Source: an uncultured Actinomycetes bacterium (GTDB lineage Bacteria > Actinomycetota > Acidimicrobiia > Acidimicrobiales > RAAP-2). Taken from it: DNA of 40,185 nucleotides. The notes beneath the pieces are model-generated. The model worked only from the letters and a program-made list of their open reading frames with translations. It did no database searches and was not told the DNA's origin. Shown in pieces: positions 8,377-16,007 of the stretch. Each line of letters begins with the position of its first letter. Positions within the stretch are counted from its first letter, which is position 1. A program made the translations under genes and the position numbers. Location of the stretch: assembly GCA_903893745.1 (NCBI GenBank), contig CAITNF010000012.1, forward strand, positions 1 to 40,185, read 5' to 3'.

Positions 8377-9083
8377 GGCGTGACCAGACCTAAGTAGTAG
8401 CGACGCAGGTCACTGTTGTCCGCAACTTCACTGGCACTGCCACTGGCGATGACCGTGCCCAGATGCAGTACCACGGCGTCGTGAGCAATGCGAAGGGCGC
8501 TCTTGGCGTTTTGTTCCACGAGTACGACGGTCAGGTTTTCTGACGCGCAGAGTTCGCTGATGGTCCGCATCATCTCGGCGGTGACTTGGGGTGCGAGCCC
8601 GAGTGATGGTTCATCGAGCAAGAGCACCGAGGGTTTCGCGATAAGTGCCCGAGCCATGGCGAGCATTTGACGCTCACCACCCGACAGCGTTGACGCGTAC
8701 TGCTTGCGTCGTTCGCCGAGCACGGGAAAGAGCGCGAACTGTCGCGCGAGTCCTTCGCTCACGTTGGCGCGACTTGCGAGTATGCCGAGTCGGAGATTTT
8801 CTTCAACGGTGAACTCCGCAATGACGCCACGTCCTTCGGGGACGTGACCAATACCGAGTCGAGCAATGTTTTCGGTGGCCAGGCCGAGTAGCGACGTCTC
8901 GTCGCAGAAGATCGCCCCGCTAGTTGGTTTCACGAGCCCCGAAATTGTGCGAAGCAACGTGGTTTTACCAGCACCGTTAGCGCCGAGCACTGCGGTAATA
9001 CGGCCCGCGGGTGCGCCAAAGGATACGTCGGTGAGTGCTCGCACCGCTCCGTAGACCACGCTCAAGCGTTCGACTCGAATCAC
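8373..9083 (-). CDS. livF: Liv-type ABC transporter ATPase LivF
   Basis: A 236-residue cytoplasmic ATPase with Walker A GANGAGKTT (about residues 34-42), signature LSGGERQMLAMARAL (about 134-148), Walker B VLLLDEPSLGLAP (about 153-165) and a switch histidine region LVEQNAKSAL. It starts with GTG at 9083, overlapping the livG stop as GTGA. It hydrolyses ATP to power ligand import through LivHM. All catalytic motifs are intact. Confidence 0.93.
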   Translation of the reverse strand: MIRVERLSVVYGAVRALTDVSFGAPAGRITAVLGANGAGKTTLLRTISGLVKPTSGAIFCDETSLLGLATENIARLGIGHVPEGRGVIAEFTVEENLRLGILASRANVSEGLARQFALFPVLGERRKQYASTLSGGERQMLAMARALIAKPSVLLLDEPSLGLAPQVTAEMMRTISELCASENLTVVLVEQNAKSALRIAHDAVVLHLGTVIASGSASEVADNSDLRRYYLGLVTP

Positions 9084-9859
9084 TGGTCAACTCCGAGGTA
9101 GGCGGCCAGGACTGCTTCGTCGTGACTGATCGAAGCGGGCGAGCCCGATGCGATGACTTGACCAAAATTAAGTACGACCAGCCGATCAACCAGTGGCATC
9201 ACGAAGTCCATGTTGTGCTCCACGAGCAAGACGCTCATCGTGGAGCGAAGTTCACCAATCAACTTAGAAAACTCCTCGAGCTCCTGCTCATCGAGCCCCG
9301 AAGCCGGTTCGTCGAGCAGCAAGAGCTTCGGCGCCATCATCAAGGCTCGAGCCATGGAGACTTTCTTCGCGATTCCGTAGGGGATGGCTCCGGGAAAGGC
9401 ATTGGCGTAGCGCGCAATTCCGAGTCGCTCCAGCATCGCCATTGCTTCGTGTCGCAGCCCTCGTTCGTGGCGAGCCGATGAGGCTAAACCTAAGAGACCC
9501 CTGGTGACCCCACCACCAGGTCGGCTCTGAGCGCCGGCCATGACGTTTTCAATTACTCGCACGTGATCAAAGAGACCAACGCCCTGCAGGGTGCGCGCGA
9601 CGCCGGCCCGAGCGAGTTGGTCGGGTCGGAGATTACTTTTTTCGAGCGCCGGGAAGTGCACCGACCCCGACGTGGGGGGAGTGAAGCCGCAGATGACGTT
9701 GAAGGCGGTGGTCTTGCCGGCCCCATTGGGCCCAATGAGACCGACAATCTCGTTCGCCGCCACTTGGAAGGAGATGTTGTGCAGTGCCAGTAGTCCACCA
9801 AAGCGAACCGAAACCTGGTCGACGTCGAGCGTCGCGAGGAGTTCGGGTGAAACAGTCAT
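9080..9859 (-). CDS. livG: Liv-type ABC transporter ATPase LivG
   Basis: A 259-residue ATPase with Walker A GPNGAGKTT, Walker B LLLLDEPASGLDEQE and the LVEHNMDFVM switch region. The ABC signature is unusual: it reads PYGIAKKVSMARAL where LivG proteins normally have LSYGQQRRLEIARAL. The ATG at 9859 matches the family N-terminus (TVSPELLATLDVDQVSVRF). Longer in-frame extensions run into the divergent DUF3048 gene region. A TAGTTT hexamer lies 7 nt before this ATG. It is the first gene of the livGFHM unit, which is an uncommon gene order. Confidence 0.9.
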   Translation of the reverse strand: MTVSPELLATLDVDQVSVRFGGLLALHNISFQVAANEIVGLIGPNGAGKTTAFNVICGFTPPTSGSVHFPALEKSNLRPDQLARAGVARTLQGVGLFDHVRVIENVMAGAQSRPGGGVTRGLLGLASSARHERGLRHEAMAMLERLGIARYANAFPGAIPYGIAKKVSMARALMMAPKLLLLDEPASGLDEQELEEFSKLIGELRSTMSVLLVEHNMDFVMPLVDRLVVLNFGQVIASGSPASISHDEAVLAAYLGVDQ

Positions 9860-9912
9860 AGTGGCAAAACTACTCCCCAACTTTAGGAAGCTTGGTCGCG
9901 GTCGGATTCGCC

Positions 9913-9918
9913 TAAGTT
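9913..9918 (+). promoter_or_regulatory. -10-like hexamer for the DUF3048 gene
   Basis: TAAGTT exactly 6 nt before the ATG at 9925. The 65-bp gap to livG on the other strand would hold two divergent leaderless promoters. Confidence 0.5.
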
Positions 9919-9924
9919 GCCAAG

Positions 9925-10956
9925 ATGCGAATACTCCAGACCTCAACCCTACTGGCGACACTTGGACTGTTCACGGTTGGCGTCGCTCCCGCGCTGGGAG
10001 ATTCGAGCACCACCACGACCGTTTCCACCACCACGAGCGCCCCGACGACCACGACGACCACGAAGCCGGTGCACGTGGCACCTCTGACCGGGCTGCCTGA
10101 TCCGAGCGGACTCACCAAACATCGACCGGCGTTGACCGTCAAGATTGATAACACGTTCGATGCTCGACCCCAGTACGGGATCAACAAGGCGGACATTGTC
10201 TACGAAGAGATCTGCGAAGGCGGGATTACGCGTCTCGCCGCAATTTTTAATTCTCGATTAAGTCTGCGAGTGGGTCCCGTGCGATCAGTTCGACGAACTG
10301 ATCGAGAAATTGTCTATCCCATCGGGGGCATCTTCGCGTTTTCTGGTGGAGCGCTCTACGCGTTGAAGAGCATTCGATCGGCTCCGGTGAAGTTGTTCGA
10401 TCAGTCTTCAGCCGGGGCCGCCATGTTTCGTGATCCGAAGCGCTACCCACCGCACAACCTGTACGCGAACGTCGCGGCGCTTATCAAGCGAGGGGGTCGG
10501 CCAACCCCACCACCGGCACTATTCACGTACACCCCCGTGACGGCGCCGCCGATTGGTGGTCGAGTGCATTCGTTCGTCGTTGGATTCGTGGCCGGTTACG
10601 CCACCACGTGGACGTGGAATGCGCGATCCCTGTCGTGGGATCGTTCAATCTTTGGGCGACCAGACGTGACCGCCGATGGCGCGCGCCTGTCCCCGAAAAA
10701 CGTTGTGGTGCTCTCGGTGCACTACCGCGGCGGAGTAGGCGTGGAGGGTGCTCAAGCGGTCTTGACCGGTTCTGGACCGGTTCGAGTCTTTACAAAAGGT
10801 CGAATGATTAACGGCAGTTGGTCGCGTGGAGCCAATCTGCGCAAACCAATTGTCGTGCGCAGCGCCGACGGTAAGGTCATCGCACTCACGCCGGGTTCTA
10901 CGTGGGTCGAGCTGCTCGACGTGAGTGAACACGTGACACTGACTTCCCTGCGCTGA
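9925..10956 (+). CDS. Secreted DUF3048 (YerB-like) protein
   Basis: A 343-residue exported protein. A signal peptide (about 1-25, ending near APALG) is followed by a Thr-rich spacer at 27-46 and then the DUF3048 domain: PLTGLPDP, RPALTVKIDN, GINKADIVYEE, ITRLAAIF, VGPVRSVRRTD. The C-terminal part carries LSPKNVVVL and a closing GSTWVELL, typical of YerB-like proteins. The domain is widespread in Gram-positive bacteria, but its biochemical role is not established; a cell-surface role is inferred. It is divergent from livG and followed by a 117-bp gap with a GACCCC..GGGGTC hairpin that lacks a T tract. Confidence 0.85.
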   Translation: MRILQTSTLLATLGLFTVGVAPALGDSSTTTTVSTTTSAPTTTTTTKPVHVAPLTGLPDPSGLTKHRPALTVKIDNTFDARPQYGINKADIVYEEICEGGITRLAAIFNSRLSLRVGPVRSVRRTDREIVYPIGGIFAFSGGALYALKSIRSAPVKLFDQSSAGAAMFRDPKRYPPHNLYANVAALIKRGGRPTPPPALFTYTPVTAPPIGGRVHSFVVGFVAGYATTWTWNARSLSWDRSIFGRPDVTADGARLSPKNVVVLSVHYRGGVGVEGAQAVLTGSGPVRVFTKGRMINGSWSRGANLRKPIVVRSADGKVIALTPGSTWVELLDVSEHVTLTSLR

Positions 10957-11073
10957 GCGCAAAAAACCGTTGGAATAATGGCCTGCTGGTAGGGTTACTC
11001 GGGCGACATCGACCAAATACACGACCCCACTCTGGGGCGGGGTCGAGAAGTGGTCAGAGCGAAGGAGCGTTAG

Positions 11074-12270
11074 GTGAAGGTTCTCGTACTCGGTGGTGAC
11101 GGTTTTTGCGGTTGGCCAACCTCGCTGCACCTTTCCGATATTGGCCACGACGTCACGATTGTCGACAATTTGAGCCGTCGCGAAATTGACCTGGAGCTCG
11201 AGGTTGATTCCTTAACCCCTATTCGCCCGATTGGTGAGCGTATTCGCGTGTGGAAAGAGTTGACCGGCAAGGAAATCTCCTTCGTCCACCTGGACTTAGC
11301 GCAAGAGTACGACCGCTTTGAACAGTTACTTCGCGAAAGTCGGCCCGACGCCATTGTGCACTTTGGTGAACAGCGCGCCGCGCCGTATTCCATGCGCAGC
11401 ACTATTGCCAAGCGCTACACCGTTGACAACAACGTGCGCGGCACCCATAACGTTCTGGCCGCCATTGTGTCGACCGGACTTGACATTGCACTCGTGCACT
11501 TGGGCACGATGGGCGTCTACGGCTACGGCTGGTCCGGCTCAGCCCCAATCCCCGAGGGCTACCTCACGGTCAAAGTTCCGACGCCTGACGGTGACCTCGA
11601 GCGCGAGATTCTGCACCCCGCCAATCCCGGTTCGGTCTACCACCTCACCAAGACGCTCGACCAGTTGCTCTTCGCTTTCTACTGCGCGAACGACCAGTTG
11701 CGTATCACCGACCTGCACCAAGGAATTGTCTGGGGTACGCAGACTCCCCAGACGGCACTCGACGAGCGACTGATCAACCGCTTTGACTACGACGGTGACT
11801 ACGGCACCGTGTTGAACCGTTTCTTGATGCAAGCAGCGATCGGCCATCCGTTGACCGTGCACGGGACCGGTGGCCAGACTCGCGCCTTCATTCACATTCG
11901 CGACACGGTGCGCTGCATCCAGATTGCCCTAGAGAATCCACCGCAGCGCGGTGAAAAGCCGATGGTCTTTAACCAGGTAACCGAGACCTATCGGGTGCGC
12001 GACCTCGCGGAGCTCATCGCCAAATTGACCGGCGTGGAAGTGGCCAATCTGCCGAACCCTCGTCGGGAGGCCGCTGAGAACGAACTCAACGTAAGTCGTG
12101 ACCGCTTTTTGGCCCTGGGGCTTAATCCCACATTCCTCTCAGAGGGTCTGCTCGAAGAGATTCGCGATATTGCCGAAAAGTACCGCAGCCGTGCCGACAC
12201 GACCAAGATCATCGCTCGTTCGGTCTGGCGACAGGGCATGGAGACGTCACCGGACCTCGTCACCAAATAA
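11074..12270 (+). CDS. sqdB: UDP-sulfoquinovose synthase
   Basis: A 398-residue SDR-type nucleotide-sugar enzyme that matches SQD1/SqdB along its length. It has the NAD site LGGDGFCGWPTSLHL (residues 6-20), DNLSRREID, SLTPIRPIGERI, HFGEQRAAPYSM (96-107), LGTMGVYG, the catalytic pair Tyr189/Lys193 in YHLTK, TDLHQGIVWG, FDYDGDYGTVLNRF, and GQTRAFIHIRDTV. The enzyme makes UDP-sulfoquinovose from UDP-glucose and sulfite for sulfolipid or sulfated glycans. A Shine-Dalgarno GAAGGAG precedes the GTG start. Val148 sits where I recall a glutamate in the plant enzyme. No sulfoquinovosyltransferase gene is visible nearby. Confidence 0.88.
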   Translation: MKVLVLGGDGFCGWPTSLHLSDIGHDVTIVDNLSRREIDLELEVDSLTPIRPIGERIRVWKELTGKEISFVHLDLAQEYDRFEQLLRESRPDAIVHFGEQRAAPYSMRSTIAKRYTVDNNVRGTHNVLAAIVSTGLDIALVHLGTMGVYGYGWSGSAPIPEGYLTVKVPTPDGDLEREILHPANPGSVYHLTKTLDQLLFAFYCANDQLRITDLHQGIVWGTQTPQTALDERLINRFDYDGDYGTVLNRFLMQAAIGHPLTVHGTGGQTRAFIHIRDTVRCIQIALENPPQRGEKPMVFNQVTETYRVRDLAELIAKLTGVEVANLPNPRREAAENELNVSRDRFLALGLNPTFLSEGLLEEIRDIAEKYRSRADTTKIIARSVWRQGMETSPDLVTK

Positions 12271-12314
12271 CGGTTGTTCCCGGCGCGCGACGTCGCGGCG
12301 TGTGAGAATCAGAC

Positions 12315-12797
12315 ATGGCCTCTATCTACGAATACGTTCGTCACCCGCGTAGCGAAGAACTGCGCCAGGGTCGGCCGGTCAAGACGGTCGACGTACGACG
12401 AATTAATCATCAGAACTTCATCGTCCGCTTCAACGCGCGGTTTGGTCTCAAGATCACCTTGGTAGTGGGCACGATGTGGTGCGCCTACCTCTTTTCCGCC
12501 CTCGCCCTGTTCGCCCTACCGTCGGCTATTAAGCAGGGCACGTACTTCATCGTGGTGTGGATGTCGAGCAGCTTTTTGCAGTTAGTCCTCTTGCCCATCA
12601 TCATCGTGGGTCAAAATATTCAAGCGGCCGCCGCCGACAAGCGAGCCGAAGATACGTACAAAGATGCCGAGGCCGTTTTGAAAGAGGCCTCCGAAATTCA
12701 ACAGCACCTACTCGCGCAAGACCAGGCCATCTCGCAGATCATCGACCACCTGCGCGCAACGTTACCTAAGGGCGACGGCCTGTCGTCGCGCTCGTAG
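12315..12797 (+). CDS. DUF1003-like small membrane protein
   Basis: A 160-residue protein with a soluble N-terminus, two hydrophobic segments (about 48-70 and 77-100) and a charged helical tail. The end of the second segment and following helix, LLPIIIVGQNIQAAAADKRAE, then a region of Asp/Glu/Lys heptads, match the DUF1003 pattern of two membrane helices followed by Asn-Arg/Gln and a coiled region. The function is not established for the family. It lies 44 bp after sqdB and 5 bp before a small membrane ORF, so it is probably in the same transcript. Confidence 0.7.
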   Translation: MASIYEYVRHPRSEELRQGRPVKTVDVRRINHQNFIVRFNARFGLKITLVVGTMWCAYLFSALALFALPSAIKQGTYFIVVWMSSSFLQLVLLPIIIVGQNIQAAAADKRAEDTYKDAEAVLKEASEIQQHLLAQDQAISQIIDHLRATLPKGDGLSSRS

Positions 12798-12802
12798 TTC
12801 TC

Positions 12803-12964
12803 GTGCACGTTTCATTACTGTGGGCGGCTACTACGACCACGACGGTGCTGAACGTGCATCGAGGGGCGGTGTTGCCCGTAGCGCGCGTCGTGGTGCTGGC
12901 CGTTCCCACGACGGCGCTCCTCGTTTTTCTATTTCTCTCCAACCGTAAGCGGCGCCGTCAGTGA
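12803..12964 (+). CDS. Small membrane protein (53 aa), coupled to the HNH-like gene
   Basis: A GTG-initiated frame encoding 53 residues: a short hydrophobic start with a Thr run, then RVVVLAVPTTALLVFLFL as one strong membrane segment and a basic end NRKRRRQ that predicts a cytoplasmic C-terminus. It fills most of the 163-bp gap between its neighbours, and its TGA overlaps the GTG of the next gene as GTGA, the same coupling seen at other real junctions here. No family is recognised. The coding status rests on fit, overlap and composition. Confidence 0.5.
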   Translation: MHVSLLWAATTTTTVLNVHRGAVLPVARVVVLAVPTTALLVFLFLSNRKRRRQ

Positions 12965-13515
12965 GTAGTTCGCGAAATCACCGGCGCACGACTGCCACGC
13001 GAAGAAGCTGGTTGAACAGCGCAGCGCCCGTGGTCATTGTGGCGTTGGGACTGGTCGCGTCGTTCGGGGTCGTGCCGGCGTCGTCGATGACCAAACTGCT
13101 GGGCCTACCGAACGCGCACCTCACCCCGGGCGCGCGAAACCCGGCCGTGACGCAGGCGACAATTCATTCAACGATTTGTGTTTCGGGTTACAGCTCGAGC
13201 GTTCGCCCGCCCGAGTCCTATACCCAACGACTGAAGTACGCGGCGCTCGACAGCGGCTACAACCTCCGCGGCGACACCTCCGCGCACGACTACGAAGAAG
13301 ATCACTTGATCCCCCTCGAAGTGGGTGGAAGTCCTACGTCACCAAAGAATCTTTGGCCCGAGCCGTGGAACATTGTGTGGAACGCCGGAAAGAAAGACCG
13401 ACTGGAAAATGCAATGCATCGGCTGGTCTGCTCGGGGGCCGTGTCGCTCGCTGTCGCCCAGCGGGTGTTCACGGCGAACTGGATCGCTGGCTATAAGCGC
13501 TACGTGGGCGGCTAG
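12961..13515 (+). CDS. Secreted HNH-like protein
   Basis: A 184-residue protein with a basic N-terminus and one hydrophobic segment (about 22-41) acting as signal peptide or anchor. The exported part contains TICVSGYSSSVRPP and the conserved block DYEEDHLIPLEVGG (110-123) with Asp114-His115, followed by PKNLWPEP including Asn130. This layout resembles the beta-beta-alpha metal (HNH) core with H and N positions kept. Cys73 and Cys157 could form a disulfide. Nuclease activity is an inference from the motif. Its stop codon overlaps that of the convergent acyl-CoA dehydrogenase in the four bases CTAG. Confidence 0.65.
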   Translation: MSSSRNHRRTTATRRSWLNSAAPVVIVALGLVASFGVVPASSMTKLLGLPNAHLTPGARNPAVTQATIHSTICVSGYSSSVRPPESYTQRLKYAALDSGYNLRGDTSAHDYEEDHLIPLEVGGSPTSPKNLWPEPWNIVWNAGKKDRLENAMHRLVCSGAVSLAVAQRVFTANWIAGYKRYVGG

Positions 13516-14726
13516 GCGCGCAGGAGGTCCTTGGCAATAGCCACGACCTGCATCTCATCGGTGCCGGCGTAGATCCGCAGCACGCGCGCGTCGCGACTAA
13601 GTTGCTCCACTCGGTACTCCGCGATGTAGCCGTTTCCCCCAAAGATTTGAATAGCGTCGTCGGCGACCTGACAGGCCGCCTGCGCGGCGTAGAGCTTCAT
13701 CGCCGAAGCTTCCGCAAGCGTGGGCGTGGCGGCGGCGTTGGACCGTTCAATATGTGCAAAGACCATGTTGCGTACGTTGATGCGGGCCACTTCCATTTGG
13801 GCGAGCTTGAGTTGAATCAACTGGAAGTCACCAATGGGCTTGCCCCACAGCGTTCGGTGCTTGGCGTAGTCCACGGACAGTTTGACGCACTCTTCAATAA
13901 TGCCGAGCGACATTGCGGCGACGCCGGCGCGCTCACTCACGAAGTTATCCTTGGCGCTCTGACGGCCGCCCCCTCGTGGTTCCTCGGTCTCGCCCAGCAG
14001 GTGATCGCGACCAACACGAACGTCCGAAAGAAAGACCTCACCGGTCGGTGAGCCGTGCTGACCCATCTTGCGCATGGGCTTGGCTTGTTCGAGTCCGGGC
14101 ATTCCGCGCTCGAGCACGAAGGTGAGCACCTTTCGTTCTCGCACGTCGACGCCGCTACCGTCGTCAAGTTTCGCGTACAACACAATGGTGTCGGCGTAGG
14201 GTCCGTTGGTAATCCACGTCTTTTGGCCGTTGATGATGTACTCGTCACCGTCGCGACGGGCGGTGGTGCGCATTCCCCCCAAGGCGTCGGAGCCCGAGTC
14301 GGGTTCGGTGATTGCCCACGCGCCGATTTTGTCGAGCGTCATCAGGTCGAGACCCCAACGTTCCATTTGGGCGGGAGTGCCGAGTTTGTTAATGGTGCCA
14401 CCAGCGAGCCCCGTTGACACGCCGAGCGACGTCACCAACCCGGGACTGACGCGACAGAGTTCAATCGTGGAAATGATCTGCGCCGCGGGGTCGGAGCCGC
14501 GCGTTGGTCGCTCGTCGTCGCCCCCGTCTCGTTTGCGCGCGAGTTGTCGTGCAAAGCTTTCGCGCGCGGCATCCTTGAGGCCAAAGACCTCGTACATCGT
14601 GCGCAAAATCTCGAACGGCGGCACGCCGTTATGTTCGAGATCGTCTAGGTGTGGGCGAATCTGTTCGTCAACGAATCGACGAACCACCGCGGTAATGGCC
14701 TGGTGTTCGTCGGTCCAGTCGTACAT
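13512..14726 (-). CDS. Acyl-CoA dehydrogenase family protein
   Basis: A 404-residue FAD-dependent acyl-CoA dehydrogenase. Motifs: AWAITEPDSGSDALG (136-150), the FAD/substrate loop WITNGPYADT (171-180), GKPIGDFQLIQLKLAQM (295-311) and FGGNGYIAEY (362-371). The usual catalytic Glu in YEGT is Ala387 here (YAGT). Glu265 in VSERAGVA occupies the position used as base by isovaleryl- and long-chain-type enzymes, so activity is probably retained. The substrate is not identifiable. The ATG at 14726 is 5 nt after the preceding stop codon at 14732, making a two-gene operon. Confidence 0.9.
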   Translation of the reverse strand: MYDWTDEHQAITAVVRRFVDEQIRPHLDDLEHNGVPPFEILRTMYEVFGLKDAARESFARQLARKRDGGDDERPTRGSDPAAQIISTIELCRVSPGLVTSLGVSTGLAGGTINKLGTPAQMERWGLDLMTLDKIGAWAITEPDSGSDALGGMRTTARRDGDEYIINGQKTWITNGPYADTIVLYAKLDDGSGVDVRERKVLTFVLERGMPGLEQAKPMRKMGQHGSPTGEVFLSDVRVGRDHLLGETEEPRGGGRQSAKDNFVSERAGVAAMSLGIIEECVKLSVDYAKHRTLWGKPIGDFQLIQLKLAQMEVARINVRNMVFAHIERSNAAATPTLAEASAMKLYAAQAACQVADDAIQIFGGNGYIAEYRVEQLSRDARVLRIYAGTDEMQVVAIAKDLLRA

Positions 14727-14731
14727 GGGGC

Positions 14732-15298
14732 TTAGGCTTCGCGGCTGACCAGTTTGAGTGTATTGCGGTCAGTGTGAAGAATCACCGTGGGGTGCTTCTT
14801 GTGCTCGACCACCGTGGTCTCGTCGTAGCTGAACGTGTCCGCCGTGAAACTGATGTTGACGTCGAAGCGAGTGGTGTGCGCTACTTCGTCGAGGTAGAGG
14901 TTGGAGAGGATGCCGTAGGTGTTTGATCCCAGCACCGCTTCGAGTTTGTAACTCGTGGCGTTTGGTTCAACGGTCGCTCCCGCGAGGGCGGCCTGCGCGC
15001 GCGGAATGATGAAGCAGCGAATCACCTGCTTAGCTTTGGCGTCCCACATCCAGTAACCGACTTCGGTGTGAAAGGGGTTGTCCTCACCTTCGCGCCACGC
15101 GGCGGTGCGGTAGTCCAGTCCGTAAAGAACTTGCTCACCGTTGTCTACTGGCCCGAAGGGCTTGAAGGTGGTCTTCTCACGATAAGGCGTCTCGGCGATT
15201 TTGCCCTTGTCGTTGTGGTACGAGACATCGAGTCCGTCCATGCCCGACTCCCAGGTGCCAATGAGCCCCGCTAATGGGCCCCACTCTTCATTCGCCAT
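14732..15298 (-). CDS. Heme-binding beta-barrel / FABP-like protein
   Basis: A 188-residue protein resembling the nitrobindin/THAP4-like (DUF1794, FABP-like) barrels. It begins with PLAGLIGTWES, then a beta-rich body with KPFGPVDNGEQVLYGLDY, HTEVGYWMWD and VIRCFIIPRA, and no signal peptide. Relatives bind heme or small hydrophobic ligands. The ligand here is not known, and the assignment rests on the overall pattern rather than a catalytic motif. A strong Shine-Dalgarno AAGAGGAG precedes the ATG. It sits directly upstream of the acyl-CoA dehydrogenase, which suggests a link to lipid or acyl metabolism. Confidence 0.6.
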   Translation of the reverse strand: MANEEWGPLAGLIGTWESGMDGLDVSYHNDKGKIAETPYREKTTFKPFGPVDNGEQVLYGLDYRTAAWREGEDNPFHTEVGYWMWDAKAKQVIRCFIIPRAQAALAGATVEPNATSYKLEAVLGSNTYGILSNLYLDEVAHTTRFDVNISFTADTFSYDETTVVEHKKHPTVILHTDRNTLKLVSREA

Positions 15299-15343
15299 GA
15301 TTTTCTCCTCTTGGAATGGGGCGTCCGCCCTCGACGTCTTATC

Positions 15344-15967
15344 TTACGAGGAAGGTGCGGTACTCGATGTCGGCGTACCGGTGATCTCGCTCAGCAGAGC
15401 CTGGTCCCAGCGAGTGTGACCCCAGGCCACCATCATCGGGGCGACGCCCAACCACGGCTGCACTCGAGCTTGGGTAATAAAGAGAATAAGTAGCAGTGTT
15501 TCGGCCGCGACCCGGCGCAGTGGGGACCGACCACCGAGGCGGCGCACCACCAGCGCGCTGAAGTTGAGCACGTTCAGTCCGGGGATAAGTGCCAGTACGG
15601 TCCAGCGCCCTTCGAGTTCGCGCACGCCGAAGCTAAAGCAGGCCGAGCCAATGACCAGTAGCGAGAGGCCGGCGTCCAAGGCGGTGGCAGCGAACCACGC
15701 CGGCAAGGGTTGGGGGGTGCCGGGCCAGTGGGCCAACATTGAGACGACCAGACCGAGGCCGGCGAAGGCGGCGACGTTGCCGTAACGCACGAGGCGATGG
15801 AGCGCCCGAATGAGGTCGAGCGACGCGCCAACTGACGAGGGAGAGGTGTCGCCAAAGGGCCGGGTTAGTTGGGTCCAGGTCTCGCCATTCCAGACGCGCC
15901 ACTGGCGCAGGCCCTCGGGATCGGGATACCAGCCGGGCGGTACGGGGCTGGTCGGCGTACTCGTCAT
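15344..15967 (-). CDS. DUF2510-containing membrane protein
   Basis: A 207-residue protein. The N-terminus has the DUF2510 signature PPGWYPDPEG..RVWNGETWT (about residues 10-31), a short actinobacterial domain. After a linker come about four hydrophobic segments, for example NVAAFAGLGLVVSMLAHW, LLVIGSACFSFGV and LLLILFITQA. The function is unknown. I chose the ATG at 15967, which places the DUF2510 motif at the usual distance; an upstream in-frame start would overlap the divergent aldehyde dehydrogenase gene. Confidence 0.7.
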   Translation of the reverse strand: MTSTPTSPVPPGWYPDPEGLRQWRVWNGETWTQLTRPFGDTSPSSVGASLDLIRALHRLVRYGNVAAFAGLGLVVSMLAHWPGTPQPLPAWFAATALDAGLSLLVIGSACFSFGVRELEGRWTVLALIPGLNVLNFSALVVRRLGGRSPLRRVAAETLLLILFITQARVQPWLGVAPMMVAWGHTRWDQALLSEITGTPTSSTAPSS

Positions 15968-16007
15968 CGCACTAGTCTCCCATACAGCAGGGGGGAAGGA
16001 ACTAGTC

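Noticed and set aside
13512-14726. The acyl-CoA dehydrogenase as methylsuccinyl-CoA dehydrogenase, completing the ethylmalonyl-CoA pathway.
   Set aside because: It is about 150 residues shorter than that enzyme as I know it, and lies 17 kb away with a different partner gene.
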